64,000 bases of DNA from Deltaproteobacteria bacterium. Lineage in GTDB: Bacteria > Desulfobacterota > DSM-4660 > Desulfatiglandales > Desulfatiglandaceae. The stretch is taken from contig JAFDIV010000001.1 in assembly GCA_019307815.1 (NCBI GenBank), positions 1 through 64,000 on the forward strand. The letters run 5' to 3'. The notes beneath the pieces were generated by a model. It searched no databases, had not been told where the DNA came from, and was given only the letters and a program-made list of their open reading frames with translations. The position numbers and the translations under genes were made by a program. This document shows positions 42,384 through 52,387 of the stretch, one piece after another. Each line of letters begins with the position of its first letter. Position 1 is the first letter of the stretch.

Positions 42384-43310
42384 GTCTTCCAAAGACAATT
42401 GGATCAACCTGTCCACCAATCCGGCCAGGCTAAGGCCGGCCGTCCTGGCAGCCAATGGAAACAGGCTGTTCTCAGTCATTCCTGGAATGGTATTGGTCTC
42501 TAGAACCACGATCCGATCCTCGGCGATGATCATGTCCGTACGGCTCCAGGCCCGACAATGCAACAGGCGATGGGCGGTTTTTCCATATTCCTCCACCCTT
42601 TTCCTGGTCTCATCATCAAGGGGGGCGGGGCAGATCTCATCACTGGCCCCTGGGATATACTTGGCATCATAGGTAAAAAAGGGATGTGAAGAGGAAGGCC
42701 TGATCTCCACCAATGGGAGTACTTCTAGCTCTCGTCTGCCCAATACGCAGCAAGTAACCTCTTTCCCTTTGATATATTCTTCAACCAAGACCTCTTCATC
42801 CAGGTCAAGGGCCTGTTCAACACCCGCTTGTATCTCTTCCTCTCCTCGGCAAAGAGAAATCCCGCAGCTTGAGCCCTCTGTGGCTGGTTTTACCATGACC
42901 TCATGGCCCAAGGCAGTCACCACCTCAGAGGCATTCCAGTGTGCCCCCCTTCTGATGATCACGTCCCGGGCCACATCAAGGCCTCCTCGTCGATACATCT
43001 CCTTGGCCACTTTCTTGTTCATGGCCATGGCGCTGGCCAGCACGCTTGAGCCCACAAACGGGATATCCAAGATCTTTAGCAATCCCTGGATGCATCCGTC
43101 CTCCCCATACCTGCCGTGAAGCAGTGGAAAGGCGATGTCAATACTGTCCTTATTTTCAATAAGGGCCTTGAGCTCTGTCAAAGGGTCATAGAAGGTCACT
43201 GCGTATTTGTCACCCTCTAGGGCCGCCTGGACCGCACGGCCACTGCGCAACGAGACCTCCCTTTCCGAAGACAAACCTCCTGCTATGATAGCCACTTTAA
43301 TTTTGCTCAT
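42366..43310 (-). CDS. ddl: D-alanine--D-alanine ligase
   Basis: 314 residues. ATP-grasp family: IIAGGLSSEREVSLRSG, LLHGRYGEDGCIQGLLKILD, PFVGSSVLASAMAMNKKVAK, KPATEGSSCGISL, EEYIKGKEVTCCV and the metal/substrate motif VLETNTIPGMTENSLFP. It makes the D-Ala-D-Ala dipeptide of peptidoglycan in the cytoplasm. It stands alone rather than in a mur cluster. Confidence 0.96.
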   Translation of the reverse strand: MSKIKVAIIAGGLSSEREVSLRSGRAVQAALEGDKYAVTFYDPLTELKALIENKDSIDIAFPLLHGRYGEDGCIQGLLKILDIPFVGSSVLASAMAMNKKVAKEMYRRGGLDVARDVIIRRGAHWNASEVVTALGHEVMVKPATEGSSCGISLCRGEEEIQAGVEQALDLDEEVLVEEYIKGKEVTCCVLGRRELEVLPLVEIRPSSSHPFFTYDAKYIPGASDEICPAPLDDETRKRVEEYGKTAHRLLHCRAWSRTDMIIAEDRIVVLETNTIPGMTENSLFPLAARTAGLSLAGLVDRLIQLSLEDSADSW

Positions 43311-44051
43311 TTTATACTACTTTAATTCACTTTAACAAAAGACCTCAATGTTCACTGGGGTTAACTGGGCTTACATTAAGTTAACCCTTATGGCCCATGG
43401 CTTCCATTACCATATACACGGCCTATAGGCAAATGGCTTTTTCATAGGAGCGCCCCCTTGTGTTCAAAATTTATATTTGCAAAAAAACAAGGTAATAGTA
43501 TGTTCCCGAATTTGAACACCCCTGAAGCAATCATCCCACGATCTGAGACAAAAGACCATTTTTGCAAGCTTTTCCCAGGTACCATATTAGTCTTTGTGAA
43601 ATTTTCCTTAAGATGATTATGCATACTTTAAGAATACTTAGGATGACTTTGGGCCGAGGGCCAAAAAATTCCCACAAAAAAATGAAATTTTTAGAAAAAA
43701 GCAGAAAACAATAGAATTTTAGAGATCGTGACTGTTCAAAAACTTTCTGACATCCATGGCTTTGGGGGTTAACTGTTGCTTATCACAAGGGGTTTTATGC
43801 CGCCTCGTTTATCGTTTCATCAGAGCCGTTTAGCGGCCTCGACGGAAAAAAGGCTTGCACAGAGAGAGCTTACGCCTCGTCGATTTCCTCGGGAGCCGCA
43901 ACTGTTTCTCCGCCCCACAGCGCTTTGACAGATGCCAGCCTATTCTATACAAGGCTCTCGTTCACTTGCAAAGGCAAAGACCCGATTGTTTCCTTTCATA
44001 TATTCCGTTTTGATCTAACCTTAAACACAACAGCCTTCAGAGGAGGCCCTC
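43311..44051. other. Large intergenic region upstream of dnaA copy 1; candidate origin or structured region
   Basis: 741 bp without a gene. The left part is AT-rich, notably 43,660-43,730. GGGTTAACT occurs at 43,358-43,366, inverted as AGTTAACCC at 43,379-43,387, and again at 43,766-43,774. GTGTTCAAA near 43,460 is mirrored by TTGAACAC near 43,512. TTATGCATA (43,618-43,626) is one mismatch from a DnaA box. The right part (43,800-43,950) is GC-richer with several short complementary runs. No cluster of good DnaA boxes was found, so an oriC assignment is tentative. Confidence 0.35.
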
Positions 44052-45401
44052 ATGAAACAGATCTGGGAAGAGATCAAAAAAGAAATCCGATCTGAGCTTC
44101 CCAAAAACAGCTTTTCTCTGTGGATAAATCCTCTGAGCTTTGTGGAAAGGCGAAATGGGACGGTGGTCCTGGGGTGCCCCAATCGCTTTTCAAAAAATTG
44201 GGTGGCGGATAACTATAAGGAATTGATCCAAGAGAAATTGGAAAAGGCAGGATTGGGTTCCCTCAAACTTGAGTTCAAGGTGCAACGACCTTCTCCTGAT
44301 TCCCTTTTGTTGCCCCCTTCGGAGGTCCCCCAACAACTCTCCTTACCCAATATGCCCAACCGCCCCTCCAAGGGGTACGTATCATTGAACAAGCTCTTCA
44401 CCTTTGAGAGGTTTGTAGTGGGGCCCTCCAATGAGTTTGCCTATTCAGCCTCCAAAGCAATGGCCCAAGGTTCCACATGGGGCTACAACACACTCCTTAT
44501 GCTGGCAGGCACGGGCCTAGGCAAGAGTCATCTGTCTCAGGCCATGTGCCATAAGATACTTGAACGTTATCCTGATAAGCGGGTCTACTATATCACTGCT
44601 GAAGAGTTTACCAATGAGATGATCTCCTGCCTCAGGCACAAGCGTATCGAGGAGTTCAAGAGAAAATATCGACAGGCCTGCGATGTGCTCTTGCTTGAAG
44701 AAGTCCACTTCCTCAGCGGCAAGGAGAAGACCCAGGCCGAGCTCGGCCACACCCTAGATGCCCTGTGTAATGATAAGAAAAAGATCATCTTCACCAGTTC
44801 CCTCCCTCCAAAGGATATCCCTTCCTTTTCAGAGGACCTGTGCTCACGGCTGACAGGGGGCCTTGTGACCACCATTGAAAGCCCTGATTTTGACACAAGG
44901 ATCAAGATCCTGCGTCAAAAGGCCTCTGAGATGAAGTTACCCCTACCAGAGGAGGTAGCCGAGCTTCTGGCCGAGCACCTGACCCGAGACATCCGACAAA
45001 TGGAAAGCGCCCTTAATTGCCTAAAGGCCAAATCAGAACTTCTAAACGAGAAAATATCCACAGGCTTGGCCAGGGAGGTCCTCCGGTATCTCACAAACAG
45101 CCAAAGTTGCATAGACATAAAAGGCATTCGGGATCTGGTCTGCAAGTACTACAGGATCAACCCAGAGCTATTGATCTCCAAGTCTCGGAAAAAGGTCCAC
45201 ACCTATCCCCGCAACATATTTATTTATCTTTGTAGAACCCATACCGAAGAGACATTAGAGAGGATCTCCAAAGCAGTAAACCGCAGCCACTCCACCGTAC
45301 TTTATGCCTTTGAGACCATTGAGCGAAAGCTGCGGGAAGAGGCAAAGGTAAGAAAAGAGGTGGAATTTCTTAGTCGAAAGATCAAGCAATGCCCTCCATA
45401 A
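44052..45401 (+). CDS. DnaA replication initiator homologue, copy 1 (diverged)
   Basis: 449 residues with all four DnaA domains. Domain I starts MKQIWEEIKKEIRSELPKNS...LWINPLSF. The AAA+ domain has Walker A LAGTGLGKSHL, Walker B VLLLEEVHFL (Glu-Glu where Asp-Asp is usual), sensor I FTSSLPPKD and the arginine finger in LCSRLTGGL. Domain IV reads RKKVHTYPRNIFIYLCR...VNRSHSTVLYAF, where the usual DH(T/S)TV is SHSTV. It probably binds DNA, but the altered Walker B may affect ATP hydrolysis. AGAGGAGG lies upstream of ATG. Confidence 0.9.
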   Translation: MKQIWEEIKKEIRSELPKNSFSLWINPLSFVERRNGTVVLGCPNRFSKNWVADNYKELIQEKLEKAGLGSLKLEFKVQRPSPDSLLLPPSEVPQQLSLPNMPNRPSKGYVSLNKLFTFERFVVGPSNEFAYSASKAMAQGSTWGYNTLLMLAGTGLGKSHLSQAMCHKILERYPDKRVYYITAEEFTNEMISCLRHKRIEEFKRKYRQACDVLLLEEVHFLSGKEKTQAELGHTLDALCNDKKKIIFTSSLPPKDIPSFSEDLCSRLTGGLVTTIESPDFDTRIKILRQKASEMKLPLPEEVAELLAEHLTRDIRQMESALNCLKAKSELLNEKISTGLAREVLRYLTNSQSCIDIKGIRDLVCKYYRINPELLISKSRKKVHTYPRNIFIYLCRTHTEETLERISKAVNRSHSTVLYAFETIERKLREEAKVRKEVEFLSRKIKQCPP

Positions 45402-45655
45402 GATCAGAAAATGGCTTCCGCCCCCTGGCCCTCATATGCTGGACCACGGCCAGTATTATTACTGCCGTCGCCCTGTTGGTGCTATTCAGCCTTGCCGTGA
45501 CCTTATGGGTAGGCTACACCCACAGGGAGCTGCATGGAAGCTGGGTTGCCATTGCCATTGCCATGGTGCTTATCCCGGCCTGTCTTTACATATGGCTGAA
45601 GGCCCTTATGGCGTGCATAAAAAAGGCCAAAAAACCGGAACTCTTGGAACCCTAA
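45389..45655 (+). CDS. Small membrane protein after dnaA copy 1
   Basis: 88 residues with two hydrophobic helices (about 20-42 and 52-72) separated by GYTHRELHGSW, and a basic tail KKAKKPELLEP. The start overlaps the dnaA copy 1 stop by 13 bases, indicating translational coupling. The family is not recognised. It is likely an inner-membrane protein. Confidence 0.65.
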   Translation: MPSIRSENGFRPLALICWTTASIITAVALLVLFSLAVTLWVGYTHRELHGSWVAIAIAMVLIPACLYIWLKALMACIKKAKKPELLEP

Positions 45656-45672
45656 GCCCAGCAGCCCTTTTC

Positions 45673-45864
45673 TCAGGGCTCTTCTAGCTTGCCTTTTCCG
45701 TAAAACGAGACCAAAAATTCCTCCTCTTTTGGAGAGAGGTTGAATTTTTCGGATGCCTGGGGAATCAACTGTTCTGGCAAGAGCGCAGTATTTTCTTTTA
45801 ACTCCGAAGAGATCCACTTAATGGCCTGTCGCAATTTCTCGCCTTTGGGCATAAGTGTGGACAC
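45673..45864 (-). CDS. Hypothetical small helical protein
   Basis: 63 residues from GTG 45,864, which follows AAAGGAG by 7 bases; the longer upstream frame has no ribosome site. The sequence MSTLMPKGEKLRQAIKWISS is followed by a predicted all-helical ELIPQASEKFNLSPKEEEFL end. I recall similar small proteins in related anaerobes but can name no function. It stands convergent with the membrane-protein gene. Confidence 0.6.
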   Translation of the reverse strand: MSTLMPKGEKLRQAIKWISSELKENTALLPEQLIPQASEKFNLSPKEEEFLVSFYGKGKLEEP

Positions 45865-46043
45865 GGCGAAGCTCCTTTCTTTTTGTCTGGGGCTCCCGCA
45901 TGGGGAAAGGGTGCTTTTCCTCTTGACAAAAAGGTAAAAAATACATTCATAATGAGCCCCGGTCAAGGACCGCCCCCTTAGGCATGATGTGAGCCTAGAC
46001 CTATTTCATATCAAAAACCTTTACGGCTTGAAAGGAGAAACAC

Positions 46044-46508
46044 ATGGCCGCAACAAAAGTATTGGTCCCTTATAACTTCACCACCCAAGAGGAAAAGGCC
46101 CTCGATTTTGTGATCAATACCTTTTCTCAGGTAAAAGAGGCCAAGATCACGCTTTTTAATGCCTATCCTGCCTTGCCCAGTGTGGACATGAGCGCCAGCC
46201 CGGAACTGTCCAAAATGAAAGGACCGATTGCCTCCTTGTCTAAGGAGCTGACAGAGAGGGAAGAGGCCCTCAAATCCGCGCGTCAATATTTGTTGGACAA
46301 TGGTTTTGACGAAGACCGGGTTGATTATGTCTTCAAAGAGCGGAAAAAATCCGTGGCCGAAGAGATCGCTGATCTGGTCACAAATGGTCACTACAGGGTG
46401 GTGGTCTTGAGTCGGCAGCCGGTCAAGGTGACCCGGCTGTTTGGCCGAGGGATTCATGCCAAGCTTTTGTCCACATTAAAGAATATCACCATTTGCATTG
46501 CCACTTAA
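46044..46508 (+). CDS. Universal stress protein family (UspA-like)
   Basis: 154 residues. The N-terminal strand KVLVPYNFTTQEEKALDFVI, the central helix region and VADLVTNGHYRVVVLSRQ-like segments (actual EEIADLVTNGHYRVVVLSRQ) fit the Usp alpha/beta fold. The ATP-binding glycine loop (GxxG-9x-GS) is degenerate (LFGRGIHAKLL), so nucleotide binding is uncertain. AAAGGAGAAA precedes ATG. It is followed 26 bp later by a GAF-domain gene on the same strand. Confidence 0.8.
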   Translation: MAATKVLVPYNFTTQEEKALDFVINTFSQVKEAKITLFNAYPALPSVDMSASPELSKMKGPIASLSKELTEREEALKSARQYLLDNGFDEDRVDYVFKERKKSVAEEIADLVTNGHYRVVVLSRQPVKVTRLFGRGIHAKLLSTLKNITICIAT

Positions 46509-46534
46509 CTGCTAAAATCATTTGGAGGAAACCC

Positions 46535-47107
46535 ATGAGCGGAGAGCATAAGATCACTATTGAAACGTTTAAAACGGTCACAAAGGCCATCGCGCATTCC
46601 AATAACCTGGAGATCATGACAGCACACCTGAGCCAGTTGCTGGTGGCCGCATTAGATATCAAGGCCTGCGCCATATTTGTATTGGATCTGGAAACCAAAA
46701 GGCTGGAGATCCTGGCAAGCTTTGGGCTTAGCCCCAAGTATCTGACCAAAGGACCTGTCCTGGCTGACAAGAGCATTGCAGCCAACCTGGACGGCAAGGC
46801 AGTTATTGTAGAAGACGTCTCCAACGATGACAACATCCAGTACCCGGAGGAGGCCGCTAAGGAGGGTATCAAGGCCATCTTATCTATTCCTATTACGGTT
46901 TCCGGATCTGTATTGGGCGCATTGAGACTATATCACAGTGAGGTCTGGCGGATTTCAGGCGAGGATCTGGATTCCCTGTATCTACTCGCTGAATGGGTAG
47001 GTCTTGCAATGACCCATATCAGTCTACTCAAGGCCATCTATTCCATTGACGAGATCATTCACTTGGAATTGCCAGTAAACATCGCCCCAAGGCCACGGGG
47101 CCATTAA
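46535..47107 (+). CDS. GAF-domain protein
   Basis: 190 residues from ATG 46,535 (ribosome site TTGGAGGAA); an upstream in-frame start lies inside the usp gene. One GAF domain spans about residues 20-160: MTAHLSQLLVAALDIKACAI, RLEILASFGLSPKYL and AILSIPITVSGSVLGALRLY. It has no output domain. It probably senses a small ligand or redox state and works by protein interaction, perhaps with the adjacent stress protein. It converges on the dehydrogenase gene with a 4-base overlap. Confidence 0.82.
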   Translation: MSGEHKITIETFKTVTKAIAHSNNLEIMTAHLSQLLVAALDIKACAIFVLDLETKRLEILASFGLSPKYLTKGPVLADKSIAANLDGKAVIVEDVSNDDNIQYPEEAAKEGIKAILSIPITVSGSVLGALRLYHSEVWRISGEDLDSLYLLAEWVGLAMTHISLLKAIYSIDEIIHLELPVNIAPRPRGH

Positions 47108-48087
47108 GGGATCTTCTGGCCTTTCAGCTGTTCCCAATTCAGGCAATCAGGGGGTCTTTTTTCCTCTAGACCCAACAGGAGATTCTGGATGGCTCTCTGT
47201 GCCATCTTTTTCCTTGTTTCCATGGTTGCGCTGCCCATGTGAGGGAGAAGTACTGTATTTTCTTTTCCCAGCAAGCCAGGGTGCACCTCCGGCTCCTTTT
47301 CGTATACATCCAGCCCAGCCCCCGAAATGGTGCCCTTTTCCAAGGCCTCAACTAGGGCCTCCTCATCCACTACCGGGCCCCTTGAGGTATTAATCAGAAA
47401 GGCTGTGGGTCTCATGTGGTCCAGCTCTCGCCGACCTATAAGGTGTCTTGTCTTGTCTGTCAGTGGTACATGGAGAGAGACAAAATCGGACTGCCCCAAT
47501 AGATCGTATAGATCTGCGTACTCAACACACAGGGCCTCTTCCTCCTCCGGGGAGAGCCTAGAGCGTTGATAATAAAGCACAGCCATGCCAAAACCCTTGG
47601 CCCTGCGGGCCACTGCCTTGCCGATTCTCCCAAGACCAATGATTCCCAAGGTCTTACCCGAGACCTCGGTCCCCAGAAACCCAAACGGTGTCCAGGCCTG
47701 AAAGCCCTTCTGGCGTACCATATTATCGCCTTCCACCACCCGCCTTGCCACAGCAAGGATCAGTGCAAAGGTGAGGTCTGCGGTGGCATCGGTAAGCACA
47801 TCGGGCGTGTTGGAGACGGCTATTCCCCTTTTGGTGCAGGCCTCCAGGTGGATATTGTCATAGCCTACCCCATAATTTGCTACAACACGTAATCGGTTGG
47901 CCCGCTTTAGCAGGGATTCGTCCACCCTGTCTGTAATGGTGCAAAGCAACCCTTCCTTGTCCCCAATAAGGGAGACCAGGGTATCGCGGTCCATTGGCCC
48001 ATGGCCGCTGTGGGCGGTCACCACGTGCCGTGCCTCTATGGGGGCAAGCATATCATGATCAAGTGAAATGGTTACAAGCACATCCAT
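47104..48087 (-). CDS. D-isomer 2-hydroxyacid dehydrogenase (glyoxylate/hydroxypyruvate reductase-like)
   Basis: 327 residues. NAD-binding TLGIIGLGRIGKAVARRAKG, catalytic Arg in INTSRGPVVDEEALVEAL, Glu in DVYEKEPEVHP and His in VLLPHMGSATMETR. The sequence VVANYGVGYDNIHLEACTKR is typical of the GyaR/D-glycerate dehydrogenase subgroup. It reduces glyoxylate or hydroxypyruvate with NAD(P)H. It is last in the minus-strand run that starts at dnaA copy 2, 39 bp after birA. Confidence 0.9.
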   Translation of the reverse strand: MDVLVTISLDHDMLAPIEARHVVTAHSGHGPMDRDTLVSLIGDKEGLLCTITDRVDESLLKRANRLRVVANYGVGYDNIHLEACTKRGIAVSNTPDVLTDATADLTFALILAVARRVVEGDNMVRQKGFQAWTPFGFLGTEVSGKTLGIIGLGRIGKAVARRAKGFGMAVLYYQRSRLSPEEEEALCVEYADLYDLLGQSDFVSLHVPLTDKTRHLIGRRELDHMRPTAFLINTSRGPVVDEEALVEALEKGTISGAGLDVYEKEPEVHPGLLGKENTVLLPHMGSATMETRKKMAQRAIQNLLLGLEEKRPPDCLNWEQLKGQKIP

Positions 48088-48126
48088 GGCTCCTTGCCTC
48101 CCTCCTCTTTGCTCTTCTTCATCCGT

Positions 48127-48936
48127 CTAAAGCCTCAAGGATACGTCTCCCCAGCGCAAACGAATCTCTTTGCCCTTTTCCGTGATCACCCGAAGCGTGC
48201 CATTGTCCTCAATATCCACGGCCATACACCCAAGGCCTTGCTCTTCCAAAAAGACCATGATCCTTTTTCCCAAAACAATGGACCTTTTCTTGTAAGCCTC
48301 CAGGATTCCTGCCGCATCTCCCTGTTTGAGCCTGAGATAGTACCGCTCCATTATCAGTAGCAGGGAACTCAACAGGTCTGTCCTGCAAACATGTCTTCCT
48401 GTCTCCTTCAAGATGCTGGTGGCATGGTCAGCTGGTGGGTCCAATTGGGGTGGTGACCAATGCACATTAAGGCCTATGCCCACGATCACATATTCCAAGC
48501 GTGGGGATTTCATGGAAAATTCACTTAATATTCCAGCCAGTTTCGCGCGGCCAACATAGATATCATTTGGCCACTTGATCCCCACGTGCAAGGAGGTCTT
48601 CTGCGCCACTGCGTCGGCTATGGCCAAGGCCCCTACAGCATTGACCAAAAACAGCCTTTCCATCCCCAAACCAGGCCTAAGAACAACTGAAAAGAGGAGA
48701 TTCGTACTAGGCTCGGCCAACCAGGCCCTTCCCATCCTCCCCCTGCCCGCACTCTGGTGCTCGGCAACCACCACCGTGCCTTCGGCCGCGCCCTTCTCAC
48801 ATAGTGACTTTGCTAGTCGGTTTGTGGAATCAAGGGATTTCTCGTAGATGAGACGGCCAGAAAACATGGAGTCTTCAAGGGTTTGCTCCAAGATGGTAAG
48901 ATTGAGCGGTTTACATTTTGTAGCAGATACCTGCAC
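48127..48936 (-). CDS. birA: Biotin--[acetyl-CoA-carboxylase] ligase
   Basis: 269 residues, monofunctional: no N-terminal HTH repressor domain. Catalytic motifs: STNRLAK, the biotin loop SAGRGRMGRAW, IKWPNDIYV and KLAGILSEF, then a C-terminal SH3-like cap. It activates biotin to biotinyl-AMP and attaches it to carboxylase lysines. The GTG start at 48,936 lies 11 bp after the gpsA stop, placing it in the gyrase-gpsA operon. Confidence 0.93.
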   Translation of the reverse strand: MQVSATKCKPLNLTILEQTLEDSMFSGRLIYEKSLDSTNRLAKSLCEKGAAEGTVVVAEHQSAGRGRMGRAWLAEPSTNLLFSVVLRPGLGMERLFLVNAVGALAIADAVAQKTSLHVGIKWPNDIYVGRAKLAGILSEFSMKSPRLEYVIVGIGLNVHWSPPQLDPPADHATSILKETGRHVCRTDLLSSLLLIMERYYLRLKQGDAAGILEAYKKRSIVLGKRIMVFLEEQGLGCMAVDIEDNGTLRVITEKGKEIRLRWGDVSLRL

Positions 48937-48947
48937 GGCCGATCTAT

Positions 48948-49955
48948 TTAGTGGTCCAATTCCGATTTAAGGGTCCTTGTCATAAGATCCCTCACCGCTG
49001 CCTTGGGGTCTTTACCTTTATAGAGGATCTGATAGACCTGCTCTGTTATGGGCATCTCCACTTGGTAGCGTTTGGCCAATTCATGGGCAGAGCGGGCCGT
49101 TTTCACGCCCTCAGCCACCATTTGCATATCCCTTGTGATCTCTTCAAGGGATCGGCCCTGGCCTATCTGCAGACCCACTGATCTGTTTCTGCTCAAATCT
49201 CCCGTGCAGGTCAGGACCAAATCTCCCATACCGGCCAGACCTGCAAAGGTCATGGGGTTTGCACCCATGGCAACGCCCAAACGGGTGATCTCGGCCAACC
49301 CCCTCGTAATAAGGGCGGCCCTGGCATTATGCCCAAAACGAAGTCCGTCTGATGCCCCTGCACCTATAGCTATGACATTCTTTAAGGCGCCTGCCAGTTG
49401 CACACCTATGACATCATCCGATACATAAATCCTGAAAAACTCCCTGTACAAGAATCGCTGCAGTTCCTTGGCCCTGTTCAGGTTCACACATGCAATAGTC
49501 ACGGCTGTGGGAAAGTGCTGGCAGACCTCCTTGGCAAAGCTGGGGCCTGCAAGGCATCCAAATCTCTTTTGGTCCCACCCCTCTATCACGTCCTGGCAGA
49601 CCTGGGACATCATCATGAGGGAGTCGTTTTCAATACCCTTGGTGGCACTCAGCACAAGGGCCTGGGGAGGTAGGTGGGGCTTCATCTTGATCAATACCTC
49701 TCTAAATACATGGCTTGGGACCACCATAAGCACGAGGCTCTTTTCATGAAGCGCCTCCTCCATATTTGTCACGGCCCTCAAGTTGGAAGATAACTTGACC
49801 CCTGGCAGGAACACGCCATTGACCCGCTCTTGCCTAATTTGGCGGCAGACCTCCTCCTCCCACACCCAGAGGTCCACAGGGTGCCCGTCTTCGGCAATAA
49901 GGTTTGCCAGGGTCGTGCCCCAGCTCCCCCCACCCACTACTGCCACACGATACAT
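48948..49955 (-). CDS. gpsA: Glycerol-3-phosphate dehydrogenase [NAD(P)+]
   Basis: 335 residues. VAVVGGGSWGTTLANLIAED binds NAD(P); VVPSHVFREVL, SATKGIEND, AGPSFAKEV, the catalytic lysine in LAGALKNVIAIGAGASDGLR and GLAGMGDLVLTCTGDLSRNR follow in order. It makes sn-glycerol-3-phosphate for phospholipid synthesis. The ATG overlaps the gyrA stop by one base (TGATG), so the two are translationally coupled. Confidence 0.96.
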   Translation of the reverse strand: MYRVAVVGGGSWGTTLANLIAEDGHPVDLWVWEEEVCRQIRQERVNGVFLPGVKLSSNLRAVTNMEEALHEKSLVLMVVPSHVFREVLIKMKPHLPPQALVLSATKGIENDSLMMMSQVCQDVIEGWDQKRFGCLAGPSFAKEVCQHFPTAVTIACVNLNRAKELQRFLYREFFRIYVSDDVIGVQLAGALKNVIAIGAGASDGLRFGHNARAALITRGLAEITRLGVAMGANPMTFAGLAGMGDLVLTCTGDLSRNRSVGLQIGQGRSLEEITRDMQMVAEGVKTARSAHELAKRYQVEMPITEQVYQILYKGKDPKAAVRDLMTRTLKSELDH

Positions 49956-52387
49956 CAGTCCTCCACCACCTTGGCCAAGCCCACCACCCGCTCACCTTCC
50001 GCCAGTTGTATCAACTTTACACCTTGGGTGTTTCGGCTGATCACCGAGATCTCTCGGGCCGGGACCCGTATGATCATGCCCTGGTCTGTTATGATCATGA
50101 TCTCGTCATTTTCCGTGACCTGGCAGGAGCCCACTACAGGCCCGTTCTTGGGTGTACACTTTATGAGATAGATACCCTTACCCCCCCGCGCTTGAACCCT
50201 GAACTCCTCGGTCCTTGTCCTCTTTCCATAACCATGTTCTGTCACAGTAAGCAGGGTAGCGCCATTGCCCAAGATTTCCATGCCCACTACCTCATCTCCA
50301 TCTTCAAGCCGAATCCCGATATTGCCTGCAGCTACCCGACCCATACTTCGGAGATCGGTCTCATGAAACCGGATACATTTGCCGTGACGGGTATTCAGCA
50401 AAATGTCCTGGTTCCCTTCGCTGGTCTGCACATCAATTAGCTCATCGCCCTCATTTACCTTAATTGCGGCAATACCTATGGCGCGAGGCCTGCTGAAGTG
50501 AACCAGCTCTGTCTTTTTCACCAGGCCCCTTTTGGTAGCCATTACCAGGTACTTGGCCTCTCCAAAATCCCTCACCGAAAGGGTGGTGGCCACCCGTTCG
50601 CCCTTTTTCAGGCTCAGGAGATTCACAATGGCCTTTCCTCGGGCGGCCCTACCGGCCTCGGGTATCTCATGAACCTTTTTCCAGTACACCCGCCCTTCCG
50701 TGGTAAAGAAAAGGAGATAGTCATGGGAAGAGGCCACAAAGAGGTTTTCCACGAAATCCTCCTCCTTTATCTTGACCCCCATAAGACCCCTTCCTCCCCT
50801 TCGTTGGGCCCTGTACAAGGTAATGGGATTGCGCTTTATATATCCCCGATGGCTAATGGTGACTGCCATATCCTCTTCAGCGATCAAGTCTTCCAGGTCT
50901 ATCTCGCCTTCCTCATCCAGGATCTCTGTCCTCCTGTCATCGCCGTGTTCGGATTGTACCTGTGTTATCTCCTCCTTGATAATCTGCATAACCATGGAAG
51001 GATTGGCCAGAATCGTTCTGAACCTTTCGATATTCTTTATTACATCCTCATATTCTGAATTGATCTTTTTCCGCTCCAGGCCTGTTAGCCTATGGAGCCT
51101 CATGTCCAGAATCGCCTGTGCCTGGATTTCCGAAAGGTCAAACTCATCCACCAGCCTCTGTTTTGCCTCTTTGGGATCTGATGAGGAACGAATCAACTCA
51201 ATGATCTCATCCAGGAAATCAAGGGCCTTTTTCAGCCCCTCCAAGATGTGTGCCCTATCTTCGGCCTTTTTCAAGTCATACCTGGTTCTCCGAGTGATTA
51301 CCTCTTTGCGGTGGGAGATAAAATGCTCCAGGATCTGTTTAAGGGTCAGGATGACCGGTCTTCCATTGGCAATAGCAAGCAGAATAATGCCTAGGGACAC
51401 CTCCATCTGAGTGAATTTGTACAGCCTGTTTAGGATGACCATTGGATTGCTGTCCCTTTTCACCTCGATAACAATCCGCATACCTTCTCTATCTGATTCG
51501 TCCCTGATATCTGATATGCCTTCGATCCTTTTGCCCCTCACCAGCTCACCGATCTTCTCCAATAACTTGGCCTTATTGACCTGGTAGGGGATTTCCGAGA
51601 CAATGATCCTGTCCCTATTGGAACCTACCTTCTCCACATATGCCCGGGCCCTTATCTTGATCACGCCTCTTCCTGTCTCATAGGCCTCACGGATCCCCTT
51701 TCGTCCTAAGATAAAGCCGGCTGTGGGGAAGTCAGGTCCCCGTATAAAGGCCATGAGTTCGTCCACGGTGATCTCAGGGTTATCAATCAGCCTTTTTATG
51801 GCCTCGCATACCTCAATCAGATTATGGGGAGGGATATTGGTAGCCATTCCCACGGCAATGCCTGCTGAGCCGTTTAAGAGTAAATTAGGAATGGGTGTGG
51901 GCAGCACAATGGGCTCATTCAAGGAGCCGTCGTAATTGGGGATAAAGTCTACAGTATCCTTTTCAATATCCCTGAGGAAGTCTTGGGCCAATTTTGTCAT
52001 GCGAACTTCCGTATACCGCATGGCAGCCGGCGGGTCTCCGTCCACTGAACCGAAGTTGCCCTGTCCGTCCACCAAGGGATACCTCATGGTAAAGTCCTGG
52101 GCCATCCTCACGATCGTATCATACACAGCTGCATCCCCATGGGGGTGATACTTTCCGATAACATCACCCACAACACGAGCCGATTTCTTAAAGGGCCGAT
52201 TATAGGTGTTTTTCAGCTCATACATGCCGTAGAGCACCCGACGATGAACCGGCTTAAGACCGTCTCGTACATCGGGCAAGGCCCTACCCACGATCACACT
52301 CATGGAGTACTCCAGGTAGGAGCGCTTCATTTCGTCTTCAATGTTCACTGACCGCATAACTGCCTTGGATTCCATTGGCATCTCCAC
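49955..52387 (-). CDS. gyrA: DNA gyrase subunit A
   Basis: 810 residues. The catalytic tyrosine is Tyr125 in [10 protein letters not shown]. The quinolone-determining region reads [13 protein letters not shown] (81-93), where the residue equivalent to E. coli Ser83 is Ala86. The C-terminal pinwheel contains the GyrA box QRRGGRG, which marks gyrase rather than topoisomerase IV. It cuts and rejoins DNA in the A2B2 complex to introduce negative supercoils. It lies 126 bp downstream of gyrB. Confidence 0.98.
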   Translation of the reverse strand: MEMPMESKAVMRSVNIEDEMKRSYLEYSMSVIVGRALPDVRDGLKPVHRRVLYGMYELKNTYNRPFKKSARVVGDVIGKYHPHGDAAVYDTIVRMAQDFTMRYPLVDGQGNFGSVDGDPPAAMRYTEVRMTKLAQDFLRDIEKDTVDFIPNYDGSLNEPIVLPTPIPNLLLNGSAGIAVGMATNIPPHNLIEVCEAIKRLIDNPEITVDELMAFIRGPDFPTAGFILGRKGIREAYETGRGVIKIRARAYVEKVGSNRDRIIVSEIPYQVNKAKLLEKIGELVRGKRIEGISDIRDESDREGMRIVIEVKRDSNPMVILNRLYKFTQMEVSLGIILLAIANGRPVILTLKQILEHFISHRKEVITRRTRYDLKKAEDRAHILEGLKKALDFLDEIIELIRSSSDPKEAKQRLVDEFDLSEIQAQAILDMRLHRLTGLERKKINSEYEDVIKNIERFRTILANPSMVMQIIKEEITQVQSEHGDDRRTEILDEEGEIDLEDLIAEEDMAVTISHRGYIKRNPITLYRAQRRGGRGLMGVKIKEEDFVENLFVASSHDYLLFFTTEGRVYWKKVHEIPEAGRAARGKAIVNLLSLKKGERVATTLSVRDFGEAKYLVMATKRGLVKKTELVHFSRPRAIGIAAIKVNEGDELIDVQTSEGNQDILLNTRHGKCIRFHETDLRSMGRVAAGNIGIRLEDGDEVVGMEILGNGATLLTVTEHGYGKRTRTEEFRVQARGGKGIYLIKCTPKNGPVVGSCQVTENDEIMIITDQGMIIRVPAREISVISRNTQGVKLIQLAEGERVVGLAKVVED

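Noticed and set aside
43618-43626. TTATGCATA as a DnaA box
   Set aside because: One mismatch and no clustered partners; too weak to define oriC.
44119-44127. TGTGGATAA, a perfect DnaA box in reverse orientation
   Set aside because: It lies inside dnaA copy 1 coding SLWIN, a conserved protein stretch, and stands alone, so it is probably coincidence.
50498-51410. Two long + strand frames opposite gyrA
   Set aside because: Shadows of gyrA codons; no motifs or ribosome sites.
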